64,000 bases of DNA from the NCBI GenBank assembly GCA_019694355.1, contig JAIBCB010000003.1, positions 434,001-498,000 of the forward strand, given 5' to 3'. The stretch is from Pyrinomonadaceae bacterium. GTDB lineage: Bacteria; Acidobacteriota; Blastocatellia; Pyrinomonadales; Pyrinomonadaceae. Numbering within the stretch: the first letter of the stretch is position 1; each line of letters starts with the position of its first letter. A program made the position numbers and the translations under genes. Of this stretch, positions 1 through 7,759 are shown piece by piece. The notes under the pieces were generated by a model. It was given only the letters and a program-made list of their open reading frames with translations, made no database searches and was not told the origin of the DNA.

Positions 1-54
1 AAGAATCGGAAGATTGGTAAAACTTCACGTAAAAGTTCTTATCCTGTAAGCATT

Positions 55-1197
55 ATGAAGATACTCGTTCTCGGTGCAGGCCGCATGGGGCATGGCGCCG
101 TTTTTGATCTCGTGCGAAATTCGCCGGACGTTTCGGCCGTTACGATAGCCGACGCCGATCTTGCAAAGGCAAAGGCGATCGCTGAGAGCTTTACGGAGAG
201 ACCCGTTGCCGCGGTCGCGTTCGAAGCAGGGGACGAAACCGCGGCGGTGGAATTGATGCGAGGGCACGACGCCGTTATTTCGTGCGTGAACTATTGGTAC
301 AACGTTCCGCTTTCACGGGCTGCGATCGCCGCGGGGTCGAATTTCTGCGATCTTGGCGGCAACAACACGATCGTCGACCAACAGCTTGCACTCGACGCCG
401 AAGCTCGCGGTGCGGGCGTGAACATCATCCCGGACTGCGGGCTTGCTCCGGGAATGGTATCGATCCTTGCGATGCACGGAGCGGCGCAGTTCGAAGAGAT
501 AGAGGAGATACACATACGTGTCGGCGGCCTGCCGCAGAAGCCGGAACCACCGCTCGACTATCAGCTCGTCTTTAGCGTCGAAGGCCTGATCAACGAATAC
601 ATCGAACCCGCACGCGTCATCCGTGGCGGCAAGATCGTCGAGGTCGAATCGATGACCGAGATCGAGGATCTCGCCTTCGACGGCTTTCCGCCGCTCGAAG
701 CCTTTCAAACTTCGGGCGGCACCTCGACTCTGCCGGAGACGTTTCGAGGGAAGATTCGCGAGCTTGATTACAAGACGATCCGATATGCCGGGCATTGTGC
801 GAAATTCAAAGCGATGATCGACCTCGGCCTCTGTTCAAGCGAGGAAGTTGCAACATCCGACGGGAGCTTTGTTCCGCGCAAGGTCTTCGGGAAACTGCTC
901 GAATTAAATCTTCCGGCCGATGGACCGGACTACGTGCTCGTCCGCGTCGATGTCGTCGGCGACGGCGGAAAGCGGTTTCGAATGGATATCGTTGACCGTC
1001 AGGACGAAGCGAACAATATCTCGGCGATGATGCGCACAACGGCCTTTCCGGCCTCGATCATCGCTCAAATGATGGCCAAGGGAGATGTCAGCACGCGTGG
1101 GGCAACACCTCAGGAAAAGGCCATTGAACCGCAAAAATTCCTCGCCGAACTTCGACGGCGAGGCATAGCCGTCGAGGAATCGGCACATTCTTCATAA
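55..1197 (+). CDS. Saccharopine dehydrogenase-family oxidoreductase
   Basis: A 380-residue NAD(P)-dependent oxidoreductase. The N-terminus carries a Rossmann motif, VLGAGRMGHG at residues 5-14, followed by a beta-alpha-beta fold with acidic residues (ADAD) near the end of beta-2. A GLAPGMVSILA stretch near residue 130 is typical of the saccharopine dehydrogenase / lysine 6-dehydrogenase / carboxynorspermidine synthase group. Length fits that family. The exact substrate cannot be read from the sequence; oxidation or reduction of an amino-acid-derived imine is the family reaction. It precedes the methionine operon but is separated from it by a promoter, riboswitch and terminator, so it is probably transcribed separately. 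The ATG at 55 puts the Rossmann strand right at the start, as expected for a cytoplasmic enzyme. Confidence 0.85.
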   Translation: MKILVLGAGRMGHGAVFDLVRNSPDVSAVTIADADLAKAKAIAESFTERPVAAVAFEAGDETAAVELMRGHDAVISCVNYWYNVPLSRAAIAAGSNFCDLGGNNTIVDQQLALDAEARGAGVNIIPDCGLAPGMVSILAMHGAAQFEEIEEIHIRVGGLPQKPEPPLDYQLVFSVEGLINEYIEPARVIRGGKIVEVESMTEIEDLAFDGFPPLEAFQTSGGTSTLPETFRGKIRELDYKTIRYAGHCAKFKAMIDLGLCSSEEVATSDGSFVPRKVFGKLLELNLPADGPDYVLVRVDVVGDGGKRFRMDIVDRQDEANNISAMMRTTAFPASIIAQMMAKGDVSTRGATPQEKAIEPQKFLAELRRRGIAVEESAHSS

Positions 1198-1204
1198 ATT
1201 GACC

Positions 1205-1232
1205 TTGACAAGAGTTGGAATTTTCCTGTAAT
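1205..1232 (+). promoter_or_regulatory. Sigma-70-type promoter for the methionine operon
   Basis: TTGACA at 1205-1210 and TGTAAT at 1227-1232 are separated by 16 bp. The expected start of transcription, about 1239, lies just before a hairpin (1241-1268) and the SAM-II-like aptamer. Position and perfect -35 box make this a good candidate; no experimental support. Confidence 0.55.
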
Positions 1233-1282
1233 GTCGAATGAACGCTTAGGAGCGGGGCTTCTAAACGTTGTTGAAAAATCAA

Positions 1283-1336
1283 GCGTGGCGATTTAAGGCA
1301 ACTTGCTCCACGATAAAAACTGCTAAAGAGCTGCCC
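1283..1336 (+). promoter_or_regulatory. SAM-II-type riboswitch aptamer
   Basis: The segment has the landmarks of the compact SAM-II pseudoknot in the right order. A P1 stem CGTGG (1284-1288) pairs with CCACG (1308-1312). The loop starts CGATTTAAGGCA, matching the conserved GATTTAA. Then come GATAAA (1312-1317) and GCTAAAGAG (1322-1330). The loop bases GGCA (1297-1300) can pair with TGCC (1332-1335) to close the pseudoknot. The P1 loop is 19 nt, the same as I recall for the founding metX element. It lies upstream of methionine and homoserine genes, which is the normal SAM-II context, and is followed by a terminator, so SAM binding probably reduces operon expression. Confidence 0.8.
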
Positions 1337-1346
1337 GCGATATCTT

Positions 1347-1390
1347 AAAAAGGATCCTGGCACTCTTCAAGGGTGTCGGATCCTTTTTTT
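1347..1390 (+). terminator. Intrinsic terminator (attenuator) after the SAM-II aptamer
   Basis: AAGGATCC (1350-1357) pairs with GGATCCTT (1378-1385), and the inner GGCACTC pairs with GGGTGTC, giving a stem of about 15 bp with one bulge. A run of seven T follows (1384-1390). It sits 11 nt after the aptamer and about 110 nt before the first gene, so it is likely the expression platform. Confidence 0.8.
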
Positions 1391-1501
1391 CATTTTGGAT
1401 CCGACAGCAGTCCCTTCTAATTACGCAATTTTTCCCAAGGCCGGAGCATTTCCTCCCGAAACGGGCGCCACGCAAGATCTTCGAAAATAAGGAGACTTGC
1501 A

Positions 1502-2692
1502 ATGCCATTGAATTCATACGTAGCACCCGACGCACAGATCGAGACCGCTGCACTTCACTCGGGAACAGAACCCGATCCCACGACCGGCGCCATCCTGACG
1601 CCGATATATCAAACGACGACATACCGCCAGAATGCCGTCGGCAGCGACAAAGGCTACACATATAGCCGTGCGGGCAACCCGACGGTCAAGGCGCTTGAAG
1701 ACCGCATTGCAACGCTCGAAAAGGCCGAGCACGCGACGTGTTTTTCTTCCGGCCTGGCCGCAACTAACGCACTTTTCCTGACACTTCTGAAAGCAGGCGA
1801 CCGCATCGTCGTCTCGGATGTGTGTTACGGCGGAACGGTTCGGCTGCTCGAACAGATACTCGTAAAATTCGGCGTTGAGGCGGAATTCGTCGATACCTCG
1901 GATGAGGCAAAACTCACCGAAAGCCTTCAAAAACCCGCTGCTCTCGTCTTTATCGAAACACCTGCGAATCCGACCCTAAAGCTCACCGACATCGCCCTCG
2001 CTGCTCGGCTTGCACACGAAGCAGGTGCATTGCTTGCTGTTGACAATACGCTGCTTTCTCCGGCGCTTCAGCGGCCCATCGAGCTTGGTGCAGACATAGT
2101 TCTTGAATCGACAACGAAATTCTTTGACGGGCACAACGCAACGATCGGAGGTGCTCTTGCGACCTCGAACGCGGAACTGGACGAGGCGTTCAAGTTCACG
2201 CGAAAGACGATAGGTTCGATACAGGCGCCGTTCGACGCATGGCTGACGCTGCAAGGTTCGAAGACGCTTCCGCTGCGTGTTTGGCAGCAATCGGAGAATG
2301 CTCTCGCGGTCGCGGCATTTCTAAAGGATCATCCGCGTGTAAAGAGCTTGAACTATCCGGGCTTTCCGGATTTCCCTCAATATGAACTTGCACGCAGGCA
2401 GCAGACCGCCGGAGGCGCTCTCCTTTCATTCGAGCTTCACGGCGGCATCGATTCCGGCATCGCTTTGATGAACAACGTAAAGCTTTGCTCGCTCGCCGAG
2501 AATCTTGGTTCCGCGGAAACCTTGATCACGCATCCGGCGTCGATGACCCACGGTTCCGTGGCACCCGAAGCTCGCGAGAAGGCGGGCATCACCGACGGGC
2601 TTGTACGGCTCTCGGTCGGGCTTGAAAATCCGGAAGATATCATCGCCGATCTCGATCGTGCTCTCTCACAAAAATTTGTTAAAGGAGTCTAG
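1502..2692 (+). CDS. Cys/Met metabolism PLP-dependent enzyme (cystathionine gamma-synthase-like)
   Basis: A 396-residue fold-type I PLP enzyme of the trans-sulfuration family. It has YTYSRAGNPT near residue 52, the cofactor-ring region FSSGLAA, the D-N pair in LLAVDNTLLS, and the PLP lysine in STTKFFDGHNATIGG. The GHN after the lysine resembles cystathionine gamma-synthases and O-acylhomoserine sulfhydrylases rather than beta-lyases. It probably joins an O-acylated homoserine to cysteine or sulfide on the way to methionine. The start at 1502 has an AAGGAG ribosome site 7 bases upstream. It is the first gene behind the SAM-II leader and is followed after 6 bp by the kinase-dehydrogenase fusion. 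The choice between synthase and sulfhydrylase is open. Confidence 0.85.
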   Translation: MPLNSYVAPDAQIETAALHSGTEPDPTTGAILTPIYQTTTYRQNAVGSDKGYTYSRAGNPTVKALEDRIATLEKAEHATCFSSGLAATNALFLTLLKAGDRIVVSDVCYGGTVRLLEQILVKFGVEAEFVDTSDEAKLTESLQKPAALVFIETPANPTLKLTDIALAARLAHEAGALLAVDNTLLSPALQRPIELGADIVLESTTKFFDGHNATIGGALATSNAELDEAFKFTRKTIGSIQAPFDAWLTLQGSKTLPLRVWQQSENALAVAAFLKDHPRVKSLNYPGFPDFPQYELARRQQTAGGALLSFELHGGIDSGIALMNNVKLCSLAENLGSAETLITHPASMTHGSVAPEAREKAGITDGLVRLSVGLENPEDIIADLDRALSQKFVKGV

Positions 2693-2698
2693 GCCGCA

Positions 2699-4462
2699 AT
2701 GTCCGACAAACGAACGATCGTATTGAAATTTGGAGGCTCCGTTCTTCGCGGCGAGGCCGATCTGCCGCTTGCCGTGCACGAGATCTATCGGCATTGGCGG
2801 CAAGGCTATCGTGTACTCGCGGTCGTTTCTGCGTTCGAGGGCACGACGGACGAGCTCCTTGCTCGCGCCGAAAAGTACGGGCCGGACGGGAATGACCACG
2901 CCGTGGCGACCTTGCTCGCGACGGGCGAGGCTGTCTCGGCCGCATTGCTTTCTTCTGCTTTGAAGCGTTCGGGGATCCATTCGAAGATTCTCGCACCTCA
3001 TCAGGTCGGGATCCTCACTGAAGGTGAGCCTCTCGACGGCGAGATCACCGACGCGAACATCCAGGCGGTCGATCAAGCTCTAGACGGATCGATCGTGATC
3101 GTCTCTGGCTTTGTCGGCGTGAATGCCGACGGCGACACGACGCTCCTTGGCCGCGGCGGAACGGACCTCACGGCGCTTTATCTTGCGAACGCTCTTACCG
3201 CTCGCTGTGTTCTTGTTAAAGATGTCGATGGCCTTTTTGAATCGAATCCTGCAGATTCAGCAACGCGGCCGCGACGATTCTCGACCGTTAGCTACAAGAC
3301 GACGCTCGAACGAGGCGGCGAACTCGTCCAGCCAAAGGCCGTTGAATTTGCAGAAAGAGTTGGGCTCGATTTTGAGATCGCTTCGCTCGGTTCGGGCGTT
3401 GCAACCTTTGTCGGCGGCTTTGAGGACGCGTTTGCGAGCGATGTTACCGAAGACCTCCGCCGTCCGCTGAAAGTTGCTCTGCTTGGCTGCGGAGTTGTCG
3501 GCTTTGGCGTGTATGAAAGGCTGCGTGCGATGCCGCAAAAGTTCGAGATCACCGGGGTGGTTAATTTGCGGCGGGAGCGTGCGATAGAACGCGGTGTCGA
3601 GCCGGATCTGATCCGCAGCGATGCTATCGAGTTAATAGAAGACGATTGCGACGTTGTGGTCGAACTGATCGGCGGAAAGGATGCGGCTGACAAATTCATC
3701 CGTCATGCCCTCACAAACGGCAAGGCTGTTGTTTCAGCGAACAAGGCCCTCATCTCCGAGAACGATGCTGCGCTGCATAAGCTCGCTGATTCGACGGATG
3801 TATCGCTGCGTTACAGTGCGGCGGTCGGCGGTGTCGTTCCGGCACTCGAAACTGCACGCCGTCTTGCAAAAACATCTCGCCCGACGGCCATTCGCGGCAT
3901 CATAAACGGCACGTCCAACTTTATTTGCGGTAGGCTCGAAGAGGGCGAGGGTTTTGATGATTCGATAAAAGCGGCTCAGGATGCCGGCTTTGCCGAGGCC
4001 GACCCGACGCTCGATATCGATGGTTCGGACGCCGCACAGAAGCTCGTGCTTCTCGCCCGCACGGCGTTCGGTTCTGACATTACTTTTGCGGACATCACTC
4101 GCCGAGGCCTCGTAGCAGCGAGCGAAGAAGAGGCACTCGCGGCAAGGACCGCAGGACGTTCATTCCGCGTTGTCGCCGAGTTTCGCACCGACGGAGGCGC
4201 GGTCAAAGCGAACGTTTCAACTGTCTCGCTCGACACGTCGGACCCGCTCGCAAACATTCACGGTGCGGAAAACCTGCTTGAATTTGAGACCGAGGATGGA
4301 ACGCGCCACGTCGTTCGCGGACGCGGTGCGGGCCGATATGCGACCGCCGAGGCCGTGCTCGGCGACATTTTCGACATCTATTACGAAACCATCGAACGGA
4401 ACCATCCCTTTTCGGCCATTCAACCGGACGCAAGCTGTCGGGTGCAAGGAGCAGCGATATGA
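2699..4462 (+). CDS. thrA: Bifunctional aspartate kinase / homoserine dehydrogenase without ACT domains
   Basis: A 587-residue fusion supplying homoserine. Residues 1 to about 250 are an amino acid kinase domain (LKFGGSV near residue 10, then GRGGTDLTA and FES-NPADSATRPRRFS). Residues from about 256 are homoserine dehydrogenase: NAD(P) motif VALLGCGVVGFG, VSANKALIS, GIINGTSNFI, and DPTLDIDGSDAAQK with its catalytic acids and lysine. ThrA/MetL fusions have about 810-820 residues because two ACT domains lie between the enzymes. Here the kinase runs straight into the dehydrogenase, so the usual amino-acid feedback site seems absent. The SAM-II leader may therefore be the main control. Its ribosome site AAAGGAG lies at the end of the preceding gene, and its stop overlaps the next start (ATGA). 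Confidence 0.92.
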   Translation: MSDKRTIVLKFGGSVLRGEADLPLAVHEIYRHWRQGYRVLAVVSAFEGTTDELLARAEKYGPDGNDHAVATLLATGEAVSAALLSSALKRSGIHSKILAPHQVGILTEGEPLDGEITDANIQAVDQALDGSIVIVSGFVGVNADGDTTLLGRGGTDLTALYLANALTARCVLVKDVDGLFESNPADSATRPRRFSTVSYKTTLERGGELVQPKAVEFAERVGLDFEIASLGSGVATFVGGFEDAFASDVTEDLRRPLKVALLGCGVVGFGVYERLRAMPQKFEITGVVNLRRERAIERGVEPDLIRSDAIELIEDDCDVVVELIGGKDAADKFIRHALTNGKAVVSANKALISENDAALHKLADSTDVSLRYSAAVGGVVPALETARRLAKTSRPTAIRGIINGTSNFICGRLEEGEGFDDSIKAAQDAGFAEADPTLDIDGSDAAQKLVLLARTAFGSDITFADITRRGLVAASEEEALAARTAGRSFRVVAEFRTDGGAVKANVSTVSLDTSDPLANIHGAENLLEFETEDGTRHVVRGRGAGRYATAEAVLGDIFDIYYETIERNHPFSAIQPDASCRVQGAAI

Positions 4463-5631
4463 AGAACGCGACACGATGCGTTAGCCTAACAGAAGAAGAA
4501 AGATTCGGCGCCGTCTCAACGCCCATCTACCAGACGGCAACCTTCCGCCAGCCGACCGCAGTTGAATTCGGCGAATACGACTATTCACGTTCAGGAAATC
4601 CGACGCGCTGCGAACTTGAAAAGAAGCTCGCCGAACTCGAACGCGCTGAACATGCATTCGCATTTTCGAGCGGTATGTCAGCTCTTTCTGCGATCATTAA
4701 ACTCCTGACCACCGGTGATGAGATACTTGCGGGCAGTAATCTTTACGGCGGCAGCATTCGCCTTCTCGAACGCCTTCCGCGGCTCGGAATAAACGTCCGA
4801 TACGTTGATACCACCGACGCGCAGAACGTTTCCAATGCACTCACAAGCCGCACTAAGATGCTGCTGATCGAGACGCCGACCAATCCGTTCCAACGCGTTT
4901 CCGACATTGCAGCTCTTGCCGAATTGACTCGGGCGAATGACGCTCTGCTGGTCGTCGATAACACGATGCTGTCGCCATGCCTCCAGAACCCGATCTCACA
5001 CGGTGCGGACATCGTTTATCACTCGGGAACCAAGTTCCTTTCCGGACACAGCGACGTGACGGCCGGCGCGGTCATTGTAAAGGACGAGGCTGTTGCAAAA
5101 GAGATCGCCTTTGTTCAAAACGCAGAAGGGACGGCCCTTGCGCCTTTTGATTCCTGGCTGCTTCTTCGCGGGATCAAGACGCTCGATCTGCGCGTCGAAA
5201 AGCAATGTTCGAACGCGTTGAAGGTCGCCGATTTTCTTTCGACACATCCGGCGGTCACCGATATTTTTCATCCGGCATTTTCCGGCGTCGAAGCTCGCCG
5301 CATTCATGAACGACAGGCATCGGGCGGCGGTTCGGTCATCGCATTTACGACAGGCGATGCCGAATTTTCCCGTCGCATCGTCGAATCTACCAAGCTGTGT
5401 TCTATCGCCGTAAGCTTCGGTTCGGTCAACAGCACGATCAGCCTGCCGTGCTATATGTCGCACGCGAGCATTCCTGCCGGCCTCCGCGATGAACTTGCTC
5501 CGCCGCGTGACCTTATCCGCATTTCGGTCGGCATCGAAAACGTCGAAGACGTGATCGAAGACCTTCGCGAAGCAATACGCATTGCCTCCGGCTCGAACGT
5601 CATAGCGATCAGCAAGGCCGTCGGCGAATAG
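4459..5631 (+). CDS. Cys/Met metabolism PLP-dependent enzyme (cystathionine beta-lyase-like)
   Basis: A 390-residue paralogue of the operon's first gene. It has YDYSRSGNPTRCELE, FSSGMSALSA, LLVVDNTMLSPCLQNP and the PLP-lysine region HSGTKFLSGHSDVTAG. GHSD at this position resembles plant and bacterial cystathionine beta-lyases, while the first enzyme has GHN. The two probably perform consecutive steps, making cystathionine and then cleaving it to homocysteine. It overlaps the stop of the preceding fusion gene by 4 bp (ATGA), which indicates translational coupling. No homoserine acyltransferase lies in the window, so that step must be encoded elsewhere. Family is certain; the exact reaction is inferred. 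Confidence 0.83.
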   Translation: MKNATRCVSLTEEERFGAVSTPIYQTATFRQPTAVEFGEYDYSRSGNPTRCELEKKLAELERAEHAFAFSSGMSALSAIIKLLTTGDEILAGSNLYGGSIRLLERLPRLGINVRYVDTTDAQNVSNALTSRTKMLLIETPTNPFQRVSDIAALAELTRANDALLVVDNTMLSPCLQNPISHGADIVYHSGTKFLSGHSDVTAGAVIVKDEAVAKEIAFVQNAEGTALAPFDSWLLLRGIKTLDLRVEKQCSNALKVADFLSTHPAVTDIFHPAFSGVEARRIHERQASGGGSVIAFTTGDAEFSRRIVESTKLCSIAVSFGSVNSTISLPCYMSHASIPAGLRDELAPPRDLIRISVGIENVEDVIEDLREAIRIASGSNVIAISKAVGE

Positions 5632-5762
5632 ACGCACCGCAAGCTGCGCGGTCGTGTTGTTACTCGCAATATTCGTGTTCTGGAAACTCGCACGTTCAAA
5701 GACGGCCTTAATGATCCCAAACGCGGCTCGCTTCGCTGCGACCGGTGTGAAATTTCATTCTT

Positions 5763-7634
5763 CTAGTTCTTCTTGCACACTTTTGCGTCTTTGTTTTGTG
5801 AACAGACCAATTCTTTCAGGGCATCGATCTCTGCCTGTTGTTTCCTGACCTGTTCCTGCAGTTTTTGATCGCTCGTCGTTTGTGCACTGATCTGAGTCCT
5901 CAGCTCTTCTATCTGAGCTTGCTGCTCTTTGACGGTGTTTATCAATACAACGCTGATGCGGTCGTATTTGACGCCCTCGACCTCGCCTTTCTCGTTATGA
6001 GTGACAAGCAGCGGTTCAACTTCGGCGACCTCTTCGGCGATGAGACCCATATCGGCTTTGCCGTCGGATTTCCAATCGTAAGTTACCGGGCGAAGCCGAT
6101 TGACAAGGTCAAGACCGGAAACGAACGAATGTATGTTTCGTTTGTACCGAATACTCGATGAACAAGATGCTATTTCAAGTGAGAGATTTCGACATAGAGG
6201 CCAATCGCCGCCAGCTCCAAGATTCGAAAGGCGGACAACCCCGTTCGCTGACACCGAAAAGTTGCCGATGTATAAGGATTGAGTATAGTCCCCAATCCGG
6301 ATTTCGTTACTTTGTACCGCGTCTGTACCGATGGAAATCGAATTGCTAATTCCCCCATCGTTGCATGGGCCGCGAACGGCGGTTCCGATATATATGTTAT
6401 TGCTGCCAGTGCCATTCGGAGTGACGCATCCGACGGCCGAGCGAGAGCCGATAGCGATGTTGCCGCTTCCGCTTATGAAGTTTCGGCCCGCCGTGTATCC
6501 GAGAAATACGTTCTCGTCTCCAGCCTGGATGTTCCCGCCCGCCATTGATCCCATGAATGTGTTGTAGCCGCCGTTCGAGACGACGAGGCCGGTATCCCTC
6601 CCAACGAAAGTGTTGTGTATCCCAGTCGGATTTGCGGCGCCCGCACCGTCCCCGACGTATGTACTGAAGTTGAGGACGTCTCCGCCTGCAAGAAAGCGGC
6701 GTCCGCCAATGTGGACACTGCCGGCCATGTTCACGTTCCCCGCTACATCCAGCTTTGCGCTTGGGCTGCCGGTACCAATACCTACATTTCCATCACCGCG
6801 GATCAAAAAGGCAGGAGTGCCGCCCGCTCCGATGTCACGAGTCCGAAAGTAATAACTGTTTTCGGCGTTAGCGGGAGTTGCAAAAGAGGCAACATCGACT
6901 GTCAATGCTTTGATCGGAGTCTGTGAAGCCGACACATCAATGTGAAGCCTGCCGGCCGGGTTGTTAGTGCCGATGCCGAGATTTCCGTTGACTACAGCAT
7001 TAGAGGCATTAAGGTTGGTTGCATTTATGGAGGTTGCGTTAAAGCCATTCTGAGCAGAAAGCGTGTTTCCCGTGAACGTCTTATTGCCGGCGATCACTTG
7101 GTCGCCCATAAGATCGACAAAATTCTGCGTCGGGCTGCCGGTTCCGCCGTTAGCGATGGCGACGACGCCGGTGAGTTTTGTGCCGTCGATCGACTGAATG
7201 TGCGCGTCTGTCACGCAAAGATCGCAGACCGGCGAAAGCGAATCCGCCGAATCCGCGGTCGTTGAGACCAAGCTGCGTACCGAGTAAGGCGCATTCGTGA
7301 TCGGCTGACGGGGAGTGAGCGTCGTGAAGGTCGCGTCAGCAGGTTTCTTGACCGCGATCTCGATCCATCTTGCCGCACCGGGGAAGTTCACTCCGAGATC
7401 AAGTTGGACGGTGAAGATCCCGTTCGTCACCTGGACTCCGGAAAGTGTCTGCGTGGCAAGCGGCGTCGCGCCGCCCGTATCAACATCCCAGAGCCTGAAC
7501 TCAAGGTCGTACGTCGCTGTCGGCGCCGTACCGCCGTCGAGCAGCTTGCCCTGATAGGTAAACGCCGCGGACTGCGCAAAAGTGGTTCCCCACGCCAACA
7601 ATGCTACTGAGCATGCTAATAGGATCGTTCTCAT
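5763..7634 (-). CDS. Exported tail-fibre-like protein with C-terminal S74 chaperone domain
   Basis: About 623 residues. The N-terminus is a signal peptide (MRTILLACSVALLAWGTTFAQ). Next comes a beta-rich domain (AFTYQGKLLDGG) seen in many secreted proteins of this kind. The middle is a low-complexity region of NLGIGTNNPAGRLHI-type and NTFVGRDTG-type repeats that probably forms a trimeric beta-helix. Near the C-terminus, SSIRYKRNI followed by GLIAEEV is the signature of the peptidase S74 intramolecular chaperone, and the last 60 or so residues are coiled coil. The ATG at 7634 is chosen because AGGAGG lies 6 bases upstream; an ATG two codons earlier directly abuts the ribosome site. Probably a self-trimerising surface fibre; no phage genes are nearby. 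Confidence 0.85.
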   Translation of the reverse strand: MRTILLACSVALLAWGTTFAQSAAFTYQGKLLDGGTAPTATYDLEFRLWDVDTGGATPLATQTLSGVQVTNGIFTVQLDLGVNFPGAARWIEIAVKKPADATFTTLTPRQPITNAPYSVRSLVSTTADSADSLSPVCDLCVTDAHIQSIDGTKLTGVVAIANGGTGSPTQNFVDLMGDQVIAGNKTFTGNTLSAQNGFNATSINATNLNASNAVVNGNLGIGTNNPAGRLHIDVSASQTPIKALTVDVASFATPANAENSYYFRTRDIGAGGTPAFLIRGDGNVGIGTGSPSAKLDVAGNVNMAGSVHIGGRRFLAGGDVLNFSTYVGDGAGAANPTGIHNTFVGRDTGLVVSNGGYNTFMGSMAGGNIQAGDENVFLGYTAGRNFISGSGNIAIGSRSAVGCVTPNGTGSNNIYIGTAVRGPCNDGGISNSISIGTDAVQSNEIRIGDYTQSLYIGNFSVSANGVVRLSNLGAGGDWPLCRNLSLEIASCSSSIRYKRNIHSFVSGLDLVNRLRPVTYDWKSDGKADMGLIAEEVAEVEPLLVTHNEKGEVEGVKYDRISVVLINTVKEQQAQIEELRTQISAQTTSDQKLQEQVRKQQAEIDALKELVCSQNKDAKVCKKN

Positions 7635-7679
7635 TTTCATCCTCCTGAATGCAGGGAGAATTTCCCTGCATTGGTTTCT

Positions 7680-7703
7680 TGGCGGACATATCATCGTCCG
7701 CCA
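7680..7703. repeat. Hairpin between the S74 and PD40 genes
   Basis: TGGCGGAC and GTCCGCCA form an 8-bp stem around a short AT-rich loop. It lies downstream of the PD40 gene on the minus strand but has no T-run there, so it may be an RNA processing or stability structure rather than a classical terminator. Confidence 0.4.
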
Positions 7704-7759
7704 GTACAGTGGTTAATTTGTCAACGGCTCGGTTCCTCGGAAGCTCTCGCTCTTTTCGG

